Assembly (NCBI GenBank): GCA_020161935.1
Contig: JAIUNI010000001.1
Coordinates: 1,426,001 to 1,490,000 of the forward strand
Direction: 5' to 3'
Length of the DNA stretch: 64,000 nucleotides
Origin: Chloroflexota bacterium
GTDB lineage: Bacteria > Chloroflexota > Anaerolineae > Aggregatilineales > Phototrophicaceae
Positions 42,812 through 50,858 of this stretch are shown here, piece after piece. The stretch's first letter is position 1. Each line of letters begins with the position of its first letter. The position numbers and the translations under genes are program-made. The notes under the pieces are model-generated. The model did no database searches and had not been told where the DNA came from. It saw only the letters and a list, made by a program, of their open reading frames with translations.

Positions 42812-43854
42812 TGTCGAAAATACTAGTTGCAGAAGATAACCCGAATGCACGGCAGCTCGTGCATGATATTTTAGAAAGTCTTGGGTATGAATCAGTTCTT
42901 GCCGTCGATGGCCCAAGTGCGGTTGCTGCTGCTCAGTCTCAAGTTCCTGATTTAATCATCCTTGATGTCAATATGCCCGGCATGAGCGGATTTGAAGTGT
43001 GCCGGATTATTAAGTCAGATGTCAAACTCGCGCATATTCCAGTATTGATGCTTACGGCACAAAGCGATGTCGAAAGCCGTGTAACGGGACTTGGCCTCGG
43101 TGCTGATGATTATATTGGCAAGCCCTTTAGCCCACGTGAATTAGCCGCCCGTGTTGAAGCGCGTATTCGCGCAAAAAGTGAAAATGATAATCTTCGCCGT
43201 ACTCAAGAAATAATCCGCCAAACTTTCGAACGCTATGTTTCGCCGAACGTGGTCGAAAAATTGCTCGAATCACCTTCTGATGTCCAGCTTGGCGGCAAGC
43301 TCCAAGAAATTACGGTGTTATTTAGTGACTTAGAAGGTTTTACCAGCGTCTCAGAAAAAACAGACCCCCAGAAGCTGCTCGGCATCCTCAACCTCTATCA
43401 CGAACTGGTGGTCGGCATTATCCAAAGTGAAGGCGGCACCGTAGATAAGTTCATCGGTGACGGGGTAATGTCGCTCTACAACACACCTCTGGCGCAACCT
43501 GACCATGCCTTACGCGCCATCCGTACCGCGCTCAACATTCGCCGTGAACTCGTCAATTTCTCCCAACAGTTCGAACCCATTTACCGGATGAAAATTAACT
43601 TTGGGATTAATACTGGAACCGCTGTCGTCGGTAATGTAGGCACAAACCGAATTATGAACTTTACGGCTGTGGGTGACACGGTAAACCTTGCTTCCCGGCT
43701 GCAAGCACTGAGCAACAACGAAAAAATACTATTAAGTCAAGCAACATACGATCAACTGAATGGGCAAGTTCATGTCAATCCGCTTGGCGCTCGCAGCGTC
43801 AAAGGACGTATCGAACCTGTTATGGTTTATGAAGCACTAGAACTCGTTTCATAA
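42811..43854 (+). CDS. Response regulator-class III adenylate cyclase fusion
   Basis: A 347-residue protein. The receiver (about 1-120) has EDN, LIILDVNMPGMSG and YIGKPF. A short coiled coil (about 125-150) leads into a class III cyclase domain (about 160-347) with metal-binding Asp residues in LFSDLEGFT and IGDGVM, the lysine DKFIGDG, and transition-state Asn/Arg in GDTVNLASRLQ. Phosphorylation should turn cAMP synthesis up or down. It is similar to the cyclase at 37930-39513 but lacks a GAF domain. It lies between the single receiver and the kinase in the BMC locus. Confidence 0.9.
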   Translation: MSKILVAEDNPNARQLVHDILESLGYESVLAVDGPSAVAAAQSQVPDLIILDVNMPGMSGFEVCRIIKSDVKLAHIPVLMLTAQSDVESRVTGLGLGADDYIGKPFSPRELAARVEARIRAKSENDNLRRTQEIIRQTFERYVSPNVVEKLLESPSDVQLGGKLQEITVLFSDLEGFTSVSEKTDPQKLLGILNLYHELVVGIIQSEGGTVDKFIGDGVMSLYNTPLAQPDHALRAIRTALNIRRELVNFSQQFEPIYRMKINFGINTGTAVVGNVGTNRIMNFTAVGDTVNLASRLQALSNNEKILLSQATYDQLNGQVHVNPLGARSVKGRIEPVMVYEALELVS

Positions 43855-43872
43855 CATAAGAATGGAATATTG

Positions 43873-44640
43873 ATGACGCAAACCACCTCCGCGACCCAAC
43901 ATTTACTCGGTGATGGCGAAAAAGATATTACCGGCACCACATGGCTGTTAGGACATGATCTCAAAAGCCCGACTGCGATCATCATTAGCACGTTAGAAAT
44001 GGTCATTGCGCTGCATGAAGACGATGAGGAGATGGCACACACGGTACGGTTGCTGCGTGGCGCATTAGTGGCCGCACGACGCGAGTACAACATGGTGTGC
44101 GATATGCTCGATCTAGCACGCTTCGAACTCAATCAATACCAATTAAACCGTGAACCCTGTGATCTCAAAGCGCTACTTGAACAAAATGTTGAAGACGAAG
44201 CCTATAGCATCGAGATTAAAAAGCTAAAGGTTGAACTCGATATACCAGCCGACCAAAACTTTATCACTAATGTCGATACCGAACTCATGGAACGGGTTTT
44301 TAGCGGCCTGATCGATAACACAATCAAATTTACAGTGCGGGACGACAGTTTAACGATCAAAGCGCAGCGTATTAAAGATACTATTGAAATCACATTCACG
44401 GATACCGGCCGCCCGATCTTCCCCGAATTTGAGCAATCCCTCATTAAACGTGCCCCGCAATGGGAAAACCGGCAGGCAGGCAGCCGTTCGAGCGTTGGTA
44501 TGGGTATTCCGTTTATCAACGCGGTGATCCATGCTCATGGTGGCGCTTTTAATGCCAAGAGTGATACCTCTACCGGATTAACACAATTCAAGATAACATT
44601 ACCTGTGCTAACCACCGATGAAGGTTTTAAACATGGCTGA
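43873..44640 (+). CDS. Soluble histidine kinase (HisKA-HATPase), divergent
   Basis: A 255-residue kinase core with no sensor or membrane segment. The phospho-histidine is in LLGHDLKSPTAII near residue 27. The N box reads VFSGLIDNTIKF. The G1 motif is DTGRPI rather than DxGxGI, so ATP binding may be altered. G2 reads RSSVGMGIPF. I chose ATG 43873; a TTG at 43870 directly precedes it. It overlaps the aldehyde dehydrogenase gene by 8 bases, so signalling and enzyme genes share a transcript. It probably phosphorylates the two receivers encoded just upstream. Confidence 0.82.
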   Translation: MTQTTSATQHLLGDGEKDITGTTWLLGHDLKSPTAIIISTLEMVIALHEDDEEMAHTVRLLRGALVAARREYNMVCDMLDLARFELNQYQLNREPCDLKALLEQNVEDEAYSIEIKKLKVELDIPADQNFITNVDTELMERVFSGLIDNTIKFTVRDDSLTIKAQRIKDTIEITFTDTGRPIFPEFEQSLIKRAPQWENRQAGSRSSVGMGIPFINAVIHAHGGAFNAKSDTSTGLTQFKITLPVLTTDEGFKHG

Positions 44641-46096
44641 TTCACACCCTATAGATGACTCACAAATCAATCGCATCATCAACAATGTGATGCGCGAGTT
44701 ATCCGAACCCTCATTTTCAGCACCCTCCCCTGCAAAAGCGAGCAAGCCAATCCGCATTCAAGCGAGTGCTGGCGATGGCTTATTTCCCGACCCCGACAGC
44801 GCAGTGGACGCGGCTCAATCCGCTTATGAACAACTCAGTGACCTACCGCTTGACCTTCGTAAGCAGATGGTAGCAGCGATGCGCGCAACCGCCCGCGAAC
44901 ATGCGGAAGTTCTAGCACAGTTTGCCCACGAAGAGACAGGCATGGGCCGCTTTGAAGATAAAGTTCAAAAGAACCTCTTAACGGCCAACAAAACACCCGG
45001 CCCAGAATTTCTTGAGCCGCACGTTTGGACAGGTGATGATGGCTTAACGCTCACCGAGTATGCACCCTACGGGGTAATTGCCGCGATTGCACCCACAACG
45101 AACCCCACCAGCACGATCATCAACAATAGTATCAGCATGATTAGTGCAGGGAACGCCGTTACGTTCAATGCTCACCCCGGTGCGAAACAATGCAGCGCAT
45201 ACACCATTCAACTCCTCAATCGCGCCATTCAAAGTGTGGGTGGCCCTGCTAATCTCCTGACCTGTGTAACAGAACCAACGATTGAGTCGGCACAAGCCCT
45301 TATGGTGCATAAAAAGATACGCTTAATCGCTGTTACGGGTGGGATTGGTGTGGTTCGGCAAGCGATGAAAAGTGGCAAACGTGCCGTCTGCGCTGGCCCC
45401 GGCAACCCGCCCGTCGTCGTTGATGATACCGCCGACATCGAACAAGCAGGTCGCGATGTGGTACGGGGTGGCAGTTTTGACAATAACCTCGTATGCGTAA
45501 CCGAAAAAACCTGCTTAGTGGTTGAAAGTGTCGCGGATGCGCTGGTCGAAGCGATGACCCGCCACGGTGGTTACTTGATTACCTCGTGGCAGCTCCGACG
45601 CTTGATGAAGTCCATATTTGAAGAAGATCACGGACCCGGTAAAGCAGCGCTGATGAATAAGTCGTTCATCGGTCAAAACGCGAGCGTGCTTCTAAAAGAA
45701 ATCGGTGTCAATGTCGGCAGCGAAGTGCGGCAAATCGTCGCGGTTGTCGAACCCGATCATCAATTGGTTTGGTCGGAACAAATGATGCCGATTATGCCTG
45801 TTGTCCCGATGCCGGATGTCGACGCGGCAATTGACCTCGCTGTACAGTCGGAATATGGCTTCCGGCATACCGCAGTGATGCACAGTAAGAATATCGATCA
45901 CCTCACGCAAATGGCGCGTGCCATCGACAGCTCAATTTTTGTAAAAAATGCGCCCAGTTTGGCAGGTTTAGGTTGGGGTGGCGAAGGTTATACGTCGTTC
46001 ACCATCGCCAGTCCAACGGGCGAAGGCTTAACAACCTGCCGCAGTTTTAGCCGCTTACGTCGCTGTACATTGAAAGACAGCTTCCGCATCGTTTAA
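44633..46096 (+). CDS. CoA-acylating aldehyde dehydrogenase (EutE/PduP type) with encapsulation peptide
   Basis: A 487-residue enzyme that oxidises an aldehyde to acyl-CoA with NAD+. The start at 44633 (GAAGG eight bases upstream) gives an N-terminus with an amphipathic helix (residues ~7-23, DDSQINRIINNVMREL) followed by a Ser/Pro/Ala linker. This is the arrangement of encapsulation peptides that carry cargo into microcompartments. The catalytic cysteine is in FDNNLVCVTEK at about residue 288, and AIAPTTNPTST is the cofactor-binding segment. It overlaps the kinase gene by 8 bases. It is the signature cargo enzyme of an aldehyde-oxidising BMC. Confidence 0.92.
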   Translation: MADSHPIDDSQINRIINNVMRELSEPSFSAPSPAKASKPIRIQASAGDGLFPDPDSAVDAAQSAYEQLSDLPLDLRKQMVAAMRATAREHAEVLAQFAHEETGMGRFEDKVQKNLLTANKTPGPEFLEPHVWTGDDGLTLTEYAPYGVIAAIAPTTNPTSTIINNSISMISAGNAVTFNAHPGAKQCSAYTIQLLNRAIQSVGGPANLLTCVTEPTIESAQALMVHKKIRLIAVTGGIGVVRQAMKSGKRAVCAGPGNPPVVVDDTADIEQAGRDVVRGGSFDNNLVCVTEKTCLVVESVADALVEAMTRHGGYLITSWQLRRLMKSIFEEDHGPGKAALMNKSFIGQNASVLLKEIGVNVGSEVRQIVAVVEPDHQLVWSEQMMPIMPVVPMPDVDAAIDLAVQSEYGFRHTAVMHSKNIDHLTQMARAIDSSIFVKNAPSLAGLGWGGEGYTSFTIASPTGEGLTTCRSFSRLRRCTLKDSFRIV

Positions 46097-46106
46097 TAGG
46101 TCACAC

Positions 46107-47222
46107 ATGAAAATTACAAAACTGGAAACGATTTTTGTTAAGCCGCGCTGGCTCTTTCTCAAAGTTCATACGGATGAGGGCATCATCGGTTTAGGTGAAC
46201 CTATTGTTGAAGGCCGCGCCCAAACAGTCGCGGCAGCCGTTCATGAAATTGGTCGCTATTTAATCGGGCAAGACCCGCTGAGAATCGAGCATCATTGGCA
46301 AGCGATTTATCGCGGGCAGTTTTATCGTGGCGGGCCGGTTCTGTGCAGTGCGCTCTCCGGTATCGAACAAGCCCTTTGGGACATTACCGGTAAATGGATG
46401 GGACAGCCAGTTTATAAGTTGCTAGGCGGCGCTACCCGTGACCGCATCCGTATGTACGGGTGGGTCGGTGGCGAAACCTATGGCGATTACATTAGCAGCG
46501 CGAAGGTTTCAGCCAATGCGGGCTTCACGGCCTTAAAAGTCGGTCTGTTCGGGGCGATGGATATTGTCGATACACAGGCCGTCCTCGAAGACTGTGTGCA
46601 GCGTTTTGCAGATTTGCGACAAGCGGTTGGCCCGAAAGTGGACATTGGTATCGACTTCCACGGGAGAGTTAGTCCGGCGATGGCAGTGCGTTTAGCAAAA
46701 GCGCTTGAACCTTATTACCCGATGTTCATTGAAGAGCCGGTGTTACCCGAAAATGTGGATGCAATGGTCACAGTCGCTCGAAGCACGACCATTCCAATCG
46801 CGACAGGTGAACGCCTTTTCGCGAAATGGGGCTTCCGCGAAGTCATCGAGAAACAGGCCGCCGTTATTCTGCAACCTGATATTTCACACGCAGGTGGCAT
46901 CTTGGAGTGTAAGAAGATCGCTGCGATGGCGGAAACGTATTACAGCGCGATTGCTCCCCACTGCCCTCTTGGCCCCATTGCCCTAGCGTCCTGCTTACAG
47001 CTCGATGCTTGCATCCCCAACTTCCTTGTACAAGAACACGTTACAACGGGCGAAGGCTATCTCAAAGAGCCGTTTAAGATCGTAAATGGTTATATCGACT
47101 TGCCAACCAAACCGGGCTTAGGCATCGAGCTTGATGAAGAAGCCCTTGCCGATAAGCTCGATGATGGTTCGTGGGAGACACCCCGGCTTTGGCATAAAGA
47201 CGGCTCAGTGGCGGATTGGTAA
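46107..47222 (+). CDS. dgoD: D-galactonate dehydratase-type enolase-superfamily enzyme
   Basis: A 371-residue member of the mandelate racemase group of the enolase superfamily. Predicted metal ligands Asp183, Glu209 and Glu235 (in IDFHGR, IEEPV, TGER) and the catalytic His185 and His285 (FHGR, APHCPLGPIA) sit at the same numbers as in E. coli DgoD as I remember it. It opens with MKITKLETIFVKPRW and ends TKPGLG...SVADW, also DgoD-like. DgoD dehydrates D-galactonate to 2-keto-3-deoxygalactonate. A related sugar acid such as a 6-deoxy aldonate cannot be excluded. No encapsulation helix is obvious. It lies 10 bases after the aldehyde dehydrogenase gene. Confidence 0.85.
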   Translation: MKITKLETIFVKPRWLFLKVHTDEGIIGLGEPIVEGRAQTVAAAVHEIGRYLIGQDPLRIEHHWQAIYRGQFYRGGPVLCSALSGIEQALWDITGKWMGQPVYKLLGGATRDRIRMYGWVGGETYGDYISSAKVSANAGFTALKVGLFGAMDIVDTQAVLEDCVQRFADLRQAVGPKVDIGIDFHGRVSPAMAVRLAKALEPYYPMFIEEPVLPENVDAMVTVARSTTIPIATGERLFAKWGFREVIEKQAAVILQPDISHAGGILECKKIAAMAETYYSAIAPHCPLGPIALASCLQLDACIPNFLVQEHVTTGEGYLKEPFKIVNGYIDLPTKPGLGIELDEEALADKLDDGSWETPRLWHKDGSVADW

Positions 47223-47230
47223 ACACCGTT

Positions 47231-47872
47231 ATGGCGCAAAAAGAAATCACGCCAGCGCAACCTTTAGTCATTGAACCGGCACTTGCACTGCTAGAAATCA
47301 GCAGCATTGCCATCGGGATTTTGACTGTCGATGCAATGGTCAAGCGTACTGCCCTTGAGGTGGTACATGCTGGCACCGTACATCCCGGTCACTTTTTGAT
47401 CTTGGTTGGTGGCCCTGTCGCGGAAGTTGAAGAGGCCATCACGGTTGCCAAAGAAATGGCCGCTGACACACTAACGGAAAGTCTATTCTTAGCAAATGTG
47501 CATCCCGATGTTGTCAGTGCTATCGGCAGTAACCGTAAAAAGCCAGTTGGTGACGCGCTTGGCATTATCGAGACCTATCATGTCCCTGCCGCTATACAAG
47601 CTGCCGATGCAGGTATCAAAGGTGCGGAAGTAAGGTTACTTGAAGTCAGACTAGCCGAGGGGTTACACGGCAAAGGTCTCGTATTCTTTAACGGCGATGT
47701 ATCTGATGTAGAGGCCTCCGTCGAGATGGCGACAGGGGTTCTAAAAACCGATCAAATTGTCCGTAAAATTGTTATCCCACAGCTTCACGCCGAAGTGATG
47801 GACATTCTCATTGGAAGTACACGTTTTGGTGTGCAGATTGGTTGGGCGGTAGGGAATACCGATGACGACTAG
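47231..47872 (+). CDS. Tandem-domain BMC shell protein (BMC-T), second
   Basis: A 213-residue protein with two BMC domains. The first (about 12-90) reads ALALLEISSIAIGILTVDAM then GHFLILVGGPVAEVEEAI. The second (about 115-200) reads ALGIIETYHVPAAIQAADAG then GKGLVFFNGDVSDVEASVEM. This is a canonical, readily recognised shell trimer, closer to the family norm than the gene at 41312. The ATG at 47231 lies 8 bases after the dehydratase stop; a TTG at 47216 inside the dehydratase gene is an alternative. It overlaps the methyltransferase gene by 11 bases. Confidence 0.92.
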   Translation: MAQKEITPAQPLVIEPALALLEISSIAIGILTVDAMVKRTALEVVHAGTVHPGHFLILVGGPVAEVEEAITVAKEMAADTLTESLFLANVHPDVVSAIGSNRKKPVGDALGIIETYHVPAAIQAADAGIKGAEVRLLEVRLAEGLHGKGLVFFNGDVSDVEASVEMATGVLKTDQIVRKIVIPQLHAEVMDILIGSTRFGVQIGWAVGNTDDD

Positions 47873-48602
47873 ACAAACCGATCAAGTATGGCAGTCAGTC
47901 GAGGTCGCACATGGCTACCTAGAAGGAATGCGCGGCGCTATCCCGTTAGCCGCCGAACAACTCGATGTCATGATGCGAATCATTCGCGCAGCACGGCCAG
48001 AGTTGACGACTTTTCTTGACATTGGCTGTGGTGACGGCATCTTGGGTCATACCATTCTCGCGCACTACCCTGATGCAACGGGAGTACTACTCGATTTTTC
48101 TGAACCCATGATTGAAGCAGCACGTCGCAAACTTGCACCAAACCGCAACCAGCTTCAATTTATCACCCAAGATTATGGCGAGCCTGAATGGACTGCGTCT
48201 GTTCAGACATACGCCCCATTTGATGCAATAGTTTCTGGCTTTTCAATTCATCACCAACCTGATGATCGAAAACAGAGCATCTATCAAGAGATTTTTAGCC
48301 TCCTTAAACCGGGTGGCGTGTTTATCAATATTGAGCATGTCGAACCCGAAAGTCACTGGATTGAGGAGCGTTTCAATGAGTTGTTTGTTGATACGCTTAT
48401 TGCTCATAATCAACGACAAGGTGTTGATCTTACACCTGAGGAAGTTGATCGCCGCTTTCGAGAACGTGAACACAAAGATGCAAATATCCTCGCCCCACTT
48501 GACTCCCAACTCGATTGGTTGAGAGAAATCGGTTACCAACACGTTGCTTGCTACCTCAAAATGTTTGAACTAGCGGTGTTCGGGGGTATACGTCCAGAAT
48601 GA
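47862..48602 (+). CDS. Class I SAM-dependent methyltransferase in the BMC locus
   Basis: A 246-residue methyltransferase with motif I FLDIGCGDGILGH (about residues 47-59), an acidic strand-2 end (LLDFSEP), the post-motif IVSGFSIHH and the core motif LLKPGGVFINIEHV. Its substrate is unknown. It overlaps the BMC-T gene by 11 bases and the aldolase gene by four (ATGA), so it belongs to the same operon. Methyltransferases are not standard BMC enzymes, which makes its presence notable. Confidence 0.85.
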   Translation: MTTRQTDQVWQSVEVAHGYLEGMRGAIPLAAEQLDVMMRIIRAARPELTTFLDIGCGDGILGHTILAHYPDATGVLLDFSEPMIEAARRKLAPNRNQLQFITQDYGEPEWTASVQTYAPFDAIVSGFSIHHQPDDRKQSIYQEIFSLLKPGGVFINIEHVEPESHWIEERFNELFVDTLIAHNQRQGVDLTPEEVDRRFREREHKDANILAPLDSQLDWLREIGYQHVACYLKMFELAVFGGIRPE

Positions 48603-49297
48603 CGGAAGCCGAGTTGCGCGAGCAAATGTGTCTCATCGGTCGACTGATGCATCAGAATGGTTACGTAGATGGTGCAGGCGGCAATATTAGTGCTCGGCTT
48701 GATCGTAATCACATTCTGACCACGCCCAGTGGTATCGCCAAAGGGTTTATGAAACCCGAACAAATGCTTGTGGTCGATCTAGATGGTAATCCAGTTAAAA
48801 CATCCTCCAATACCAACACACGCCCCACATCTGAACTCATTATGCATTTAGAGTGCTATCGCCAACGTCCTGATATTCACGGGGTTGTCCATGCTCATCC
48901 ACCGACCACTGTTGCACTGAGCATTTCAGGTCATTTATTTACGGAACTGATGCTACCAGAAGTCCTAATTCTACTTGGGCCTATTCCTATTCTTCCTTAT
49001 GCAACCCCAGCAAGTGATGAAAATCGAAATCTGATTAGTCAAGCTATTCAAGATCACGATGTATTGGTGTTAGCCTATCACGGTTCACTAACAGTCGCGA
49101 AAACCGTATGGGATGCCTATTTAAGGCTAGAAAATCTAGAACACACCGCAAAAATCCTGTATATGGTGCGGCAACTGGGTGGCCCAAAATCATTTCTAAG
49201 TGAGCAGCAGACTGAACAGCTTATCAATATTCGTGAACGTTTGGGTTTACTGCGCCCCGGTCAGCGCGAAATCCTCATGAAAGTGACACACCAGTAA
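48599..49297 (+). CDS. Class II (AraD/FucA-type) aldolase of the BMC locus
   Basis: A 232-residue zinc aldolase or epimerase of the FucA/AraD/RhaD fold. Zinc ligands are His98 and His100 (VVHAHPP) and His161 (AYHGSLTV), and the acid/base glutamate is Glu79 (RPTSELIMH). NIS and TPSGIAKGF bind the substrate's phosphate or carboxylate. FucA cleaves L-fuculose 1-phosphate to DHAP and L-lactaldehyde; in this locus it more likely provides an aldehyde for the dehydrogenase. The C-terminal ~30 residues (SEQQTEQLINIRERLGLL...) form an amphipathic helix that could be an encapsulation signal. It overlaps the methyltransferase gene by four bases and is the last BMC gene. Confidence 0.88.
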   Translation: MTEAELREQMCLIGRLMHQNGYVDGAGGNISARLDRNHILTTPSGIAKGFMKPEQMLVVDLDGNPVKTSSNTNTRPTSELIMHLECYRQRPDIHGVVHAHPPTTVALSISGHLFTELMLPEVLILLGPIPILPYATPASDENRNLISQAIQDHDVLVLAYHGSLTVAKTVWDAYLRLENLEHTAKILYMVRQLGGPKSFLSEQQTEQLINIRERLGLLRPGQREILMKVTHQ

Positions 49298-49306
49298 GTT
49301 TTGACC

Positions 49307-49335
49307 TTGACGCAAACCAAAGCGATTGATAGAAT
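49307..49335 (+). promoter_or_regulatory. Promoter of the tRNA-Glu gene
   Basis: TTGACG (49307-49312) and TAGAAT (49330-49335) are 17 bases apart. Transcription would start about 4 bases before the tRNA. Confidence 0.75.
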
Positions 49336-49345
49336 GCTTCTTATT

Positions 49346-49418
49346 GGTCCCATCGTCTAGCGGCCTAGGATGTCACCCTTTCAAGGTGAAGACACGGGTT
49401 CGAGTCCCGTTGGGACTA
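49346..49418 (+). tRNA. tRNA-Glu (anticodon UUC)
   Basis: A 73-base tRNA. The acceptor stem pairs GGTCCCA with TGGGACT, the D arm has the usual CGTCTAGCGGCCTAGGA form, the anticodon stem-loop reads CACCCTTTCAAGGTG with anticodon TTC, and the T arm is ACGGGTTCGAGTCCCGT. The CCA tail is not encoded. It marks the left edge of the accessory island. Confidence 0.97.
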
Positions 49419-49442
49419 CAGTACATATCCTAAATAAATGTG

Positions 49443-49477
49443 AAAGCGGGAAGGTATAAAAAATACTTCCCGCTTTT
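49443..49477 (+). terminator. Terminator after tRNA-Glu
   Basis: AAAGCGGGAAG and CTTCCCGCTTT form a perfect 11-bp stem, extended by TAT/ATA, ending in a T run. Confidence 0.9.
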
Positions 49478-49534
49478 GCATTTATCACAATTTTCGCTAC
49501 GAATTGCCGTATCGCTTGTCTTGAGACTTCAAGA

Positions 49535-50797
49535 TGAACTTGCCCCGATTCAGTGGAGGAAAACTGAAGAGACAGGTAGCCTGAATCGAGGAGCAGAAAA
49601 CCATGATAACAGAACGCAGGCAGTACACGGAAGAATTCAAGCGGGAAGCCGTGCGGCTGATGGAAAGCAGTAGCAAACCGATTGCTGACTGGCGCGTGAT
49701 CTGGGGAACAACGACAACAATCTGTATCGCTGGCGGGGTTGTATAGCAACCAGACGCAAGCCAATACCAATGGCGGCGTGGTCGAGATGGAAGCGGAACT
49801 GGAACAGTTGCGGCGCGAGGTGGAAGTGCTGCAAGCGAAGCGCGACATTTTAAAAAAGGCTATGAGCATTGTGAGCTGAAACCAGCCATGAGCTACCCCA
49901 TCATCGAGGCGAACCATGAGGTGGGCAATGTCGAGACGCTGTGCGGCGCGTTAGGCGTGTCGGTGAGCGGGTACTACGCCTAGCGCAGCCGAGAACCGAG
50001 CCGGCGCCAACAGCAGGATGGCGATCTACTGGAACCTATTCGGGCAGCGTATCAGGCCGGACGGGGCTTGTACGGTAGCCCTCGTATTTACGCTGTGTTG
50101 CGTCAACAGGGTGTACGCTGCTGCCGCAAGCGCGTGACTCGCCTCATGCGGCAGCACGGTATTCACTCGCGTCGCCGTCCAAAAAGACGCATGTGTACCA
50201 TCGACAGTCGGCACAACCGTCCGGTTGTACCTAACCTGCTCCAGCGTGATTTCAGTGCCGACGCACCCAACGAGAAATGGGTGAGCCACATCGTGGGGAT
50301 TTGAACCGATGAAGGCTGGTTGTTTCTGGCCGCTTTGCTGGACACCTATTCACGCTTTATAGTCGGCTGGGCGATGAACGTCTACCGTGATGAAGTGCTG
50401 GTGACGGCTGCCTTACGGATGGCATTAGCCCGGCGAGAACTGCCTGAAGACAGCGATTTGATCTAGCATACGGTCACGGCAGCCAGTACACCGCCGATGA
50501 GTATCTGGCACGCCTGAAGACACATGACATTCAGATGAGCATGAGTGGCAAAGGCGACCCGTACGACAATGCATGATGGAGAGTTTCTTCAGCACCTTGC
50601 GGGCGGGACTGACCGACTTAGAACGCTTTGCCACCCGCTAGGCAGTGCGCACCGCCGTATTCGAGTTCATTGAAGTGTTTTATAATCGTCATCGGTTACA
50701 CTCGTCGCTGGACTATCGCAGTCCGGCAGACTTTGAAACTGCCCATTTATCCTGAAAGTGTCTCTTATTCATCCTCCACCAAAGTGGGGCAAGACCA
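49535..50797 (+). mobile_element. Decayed IS3-family insertion sequence
   Basis: About 1263 bases with matching ends: TGAACTTGCCCC on the left and GGGGCAAGACCA on the right, and further shared terminal bases (TGGAGGA and AGAGACA). The ends begin and finish with TG and CA, as in the IS3 family. A slippery A6G run near 49850 between the two frames fits the family's programmed frameshift. I see no target-site duplication. The transposase frames carry several stops, so it is not active on its own. Confidence 0.85.
49603..50756 (+). pseudogene. Broken IS3-type transposase (orfA and orfB remains)
   Basis: OrfA starts at 49603 (MITERRQYTEEFKREAVRLM), loses frame after about 30 codons, and reappears as RDLG..NNLYRWR and then EMEAELEQLRREVEVLQAKR. 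OrfB follows (about 49889 onward): the HTH and RLYGSP-like region LYGSPRIYAVLRQQG, then the DDE integrase core (TDEGWLFLAALLDTYSRFIVGW, GSQYTADEYLARLK, SMSGKGDPYDNA). In-frame stops (for example at 49981 and 50302) and at least two frameshifts break it. Confidence 0.9.
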
Positions 50798-50858
50798 ATT
50801 GTAGAAATTTTTAACCGTGCTTGATACAATCTGATTTCTTACTTACCACATTATATGA

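Noticed and set aside
41028-49297. Standard ethanolamine (eut) or propanediol (pdu) locus
   Set aside because: There is no ammonia-lyase, diol dehydratase, cobalamin gene, phosphotransacylase or alcohol dehydrogenase; the enzymes present act on sugar acids and aldol substrates.
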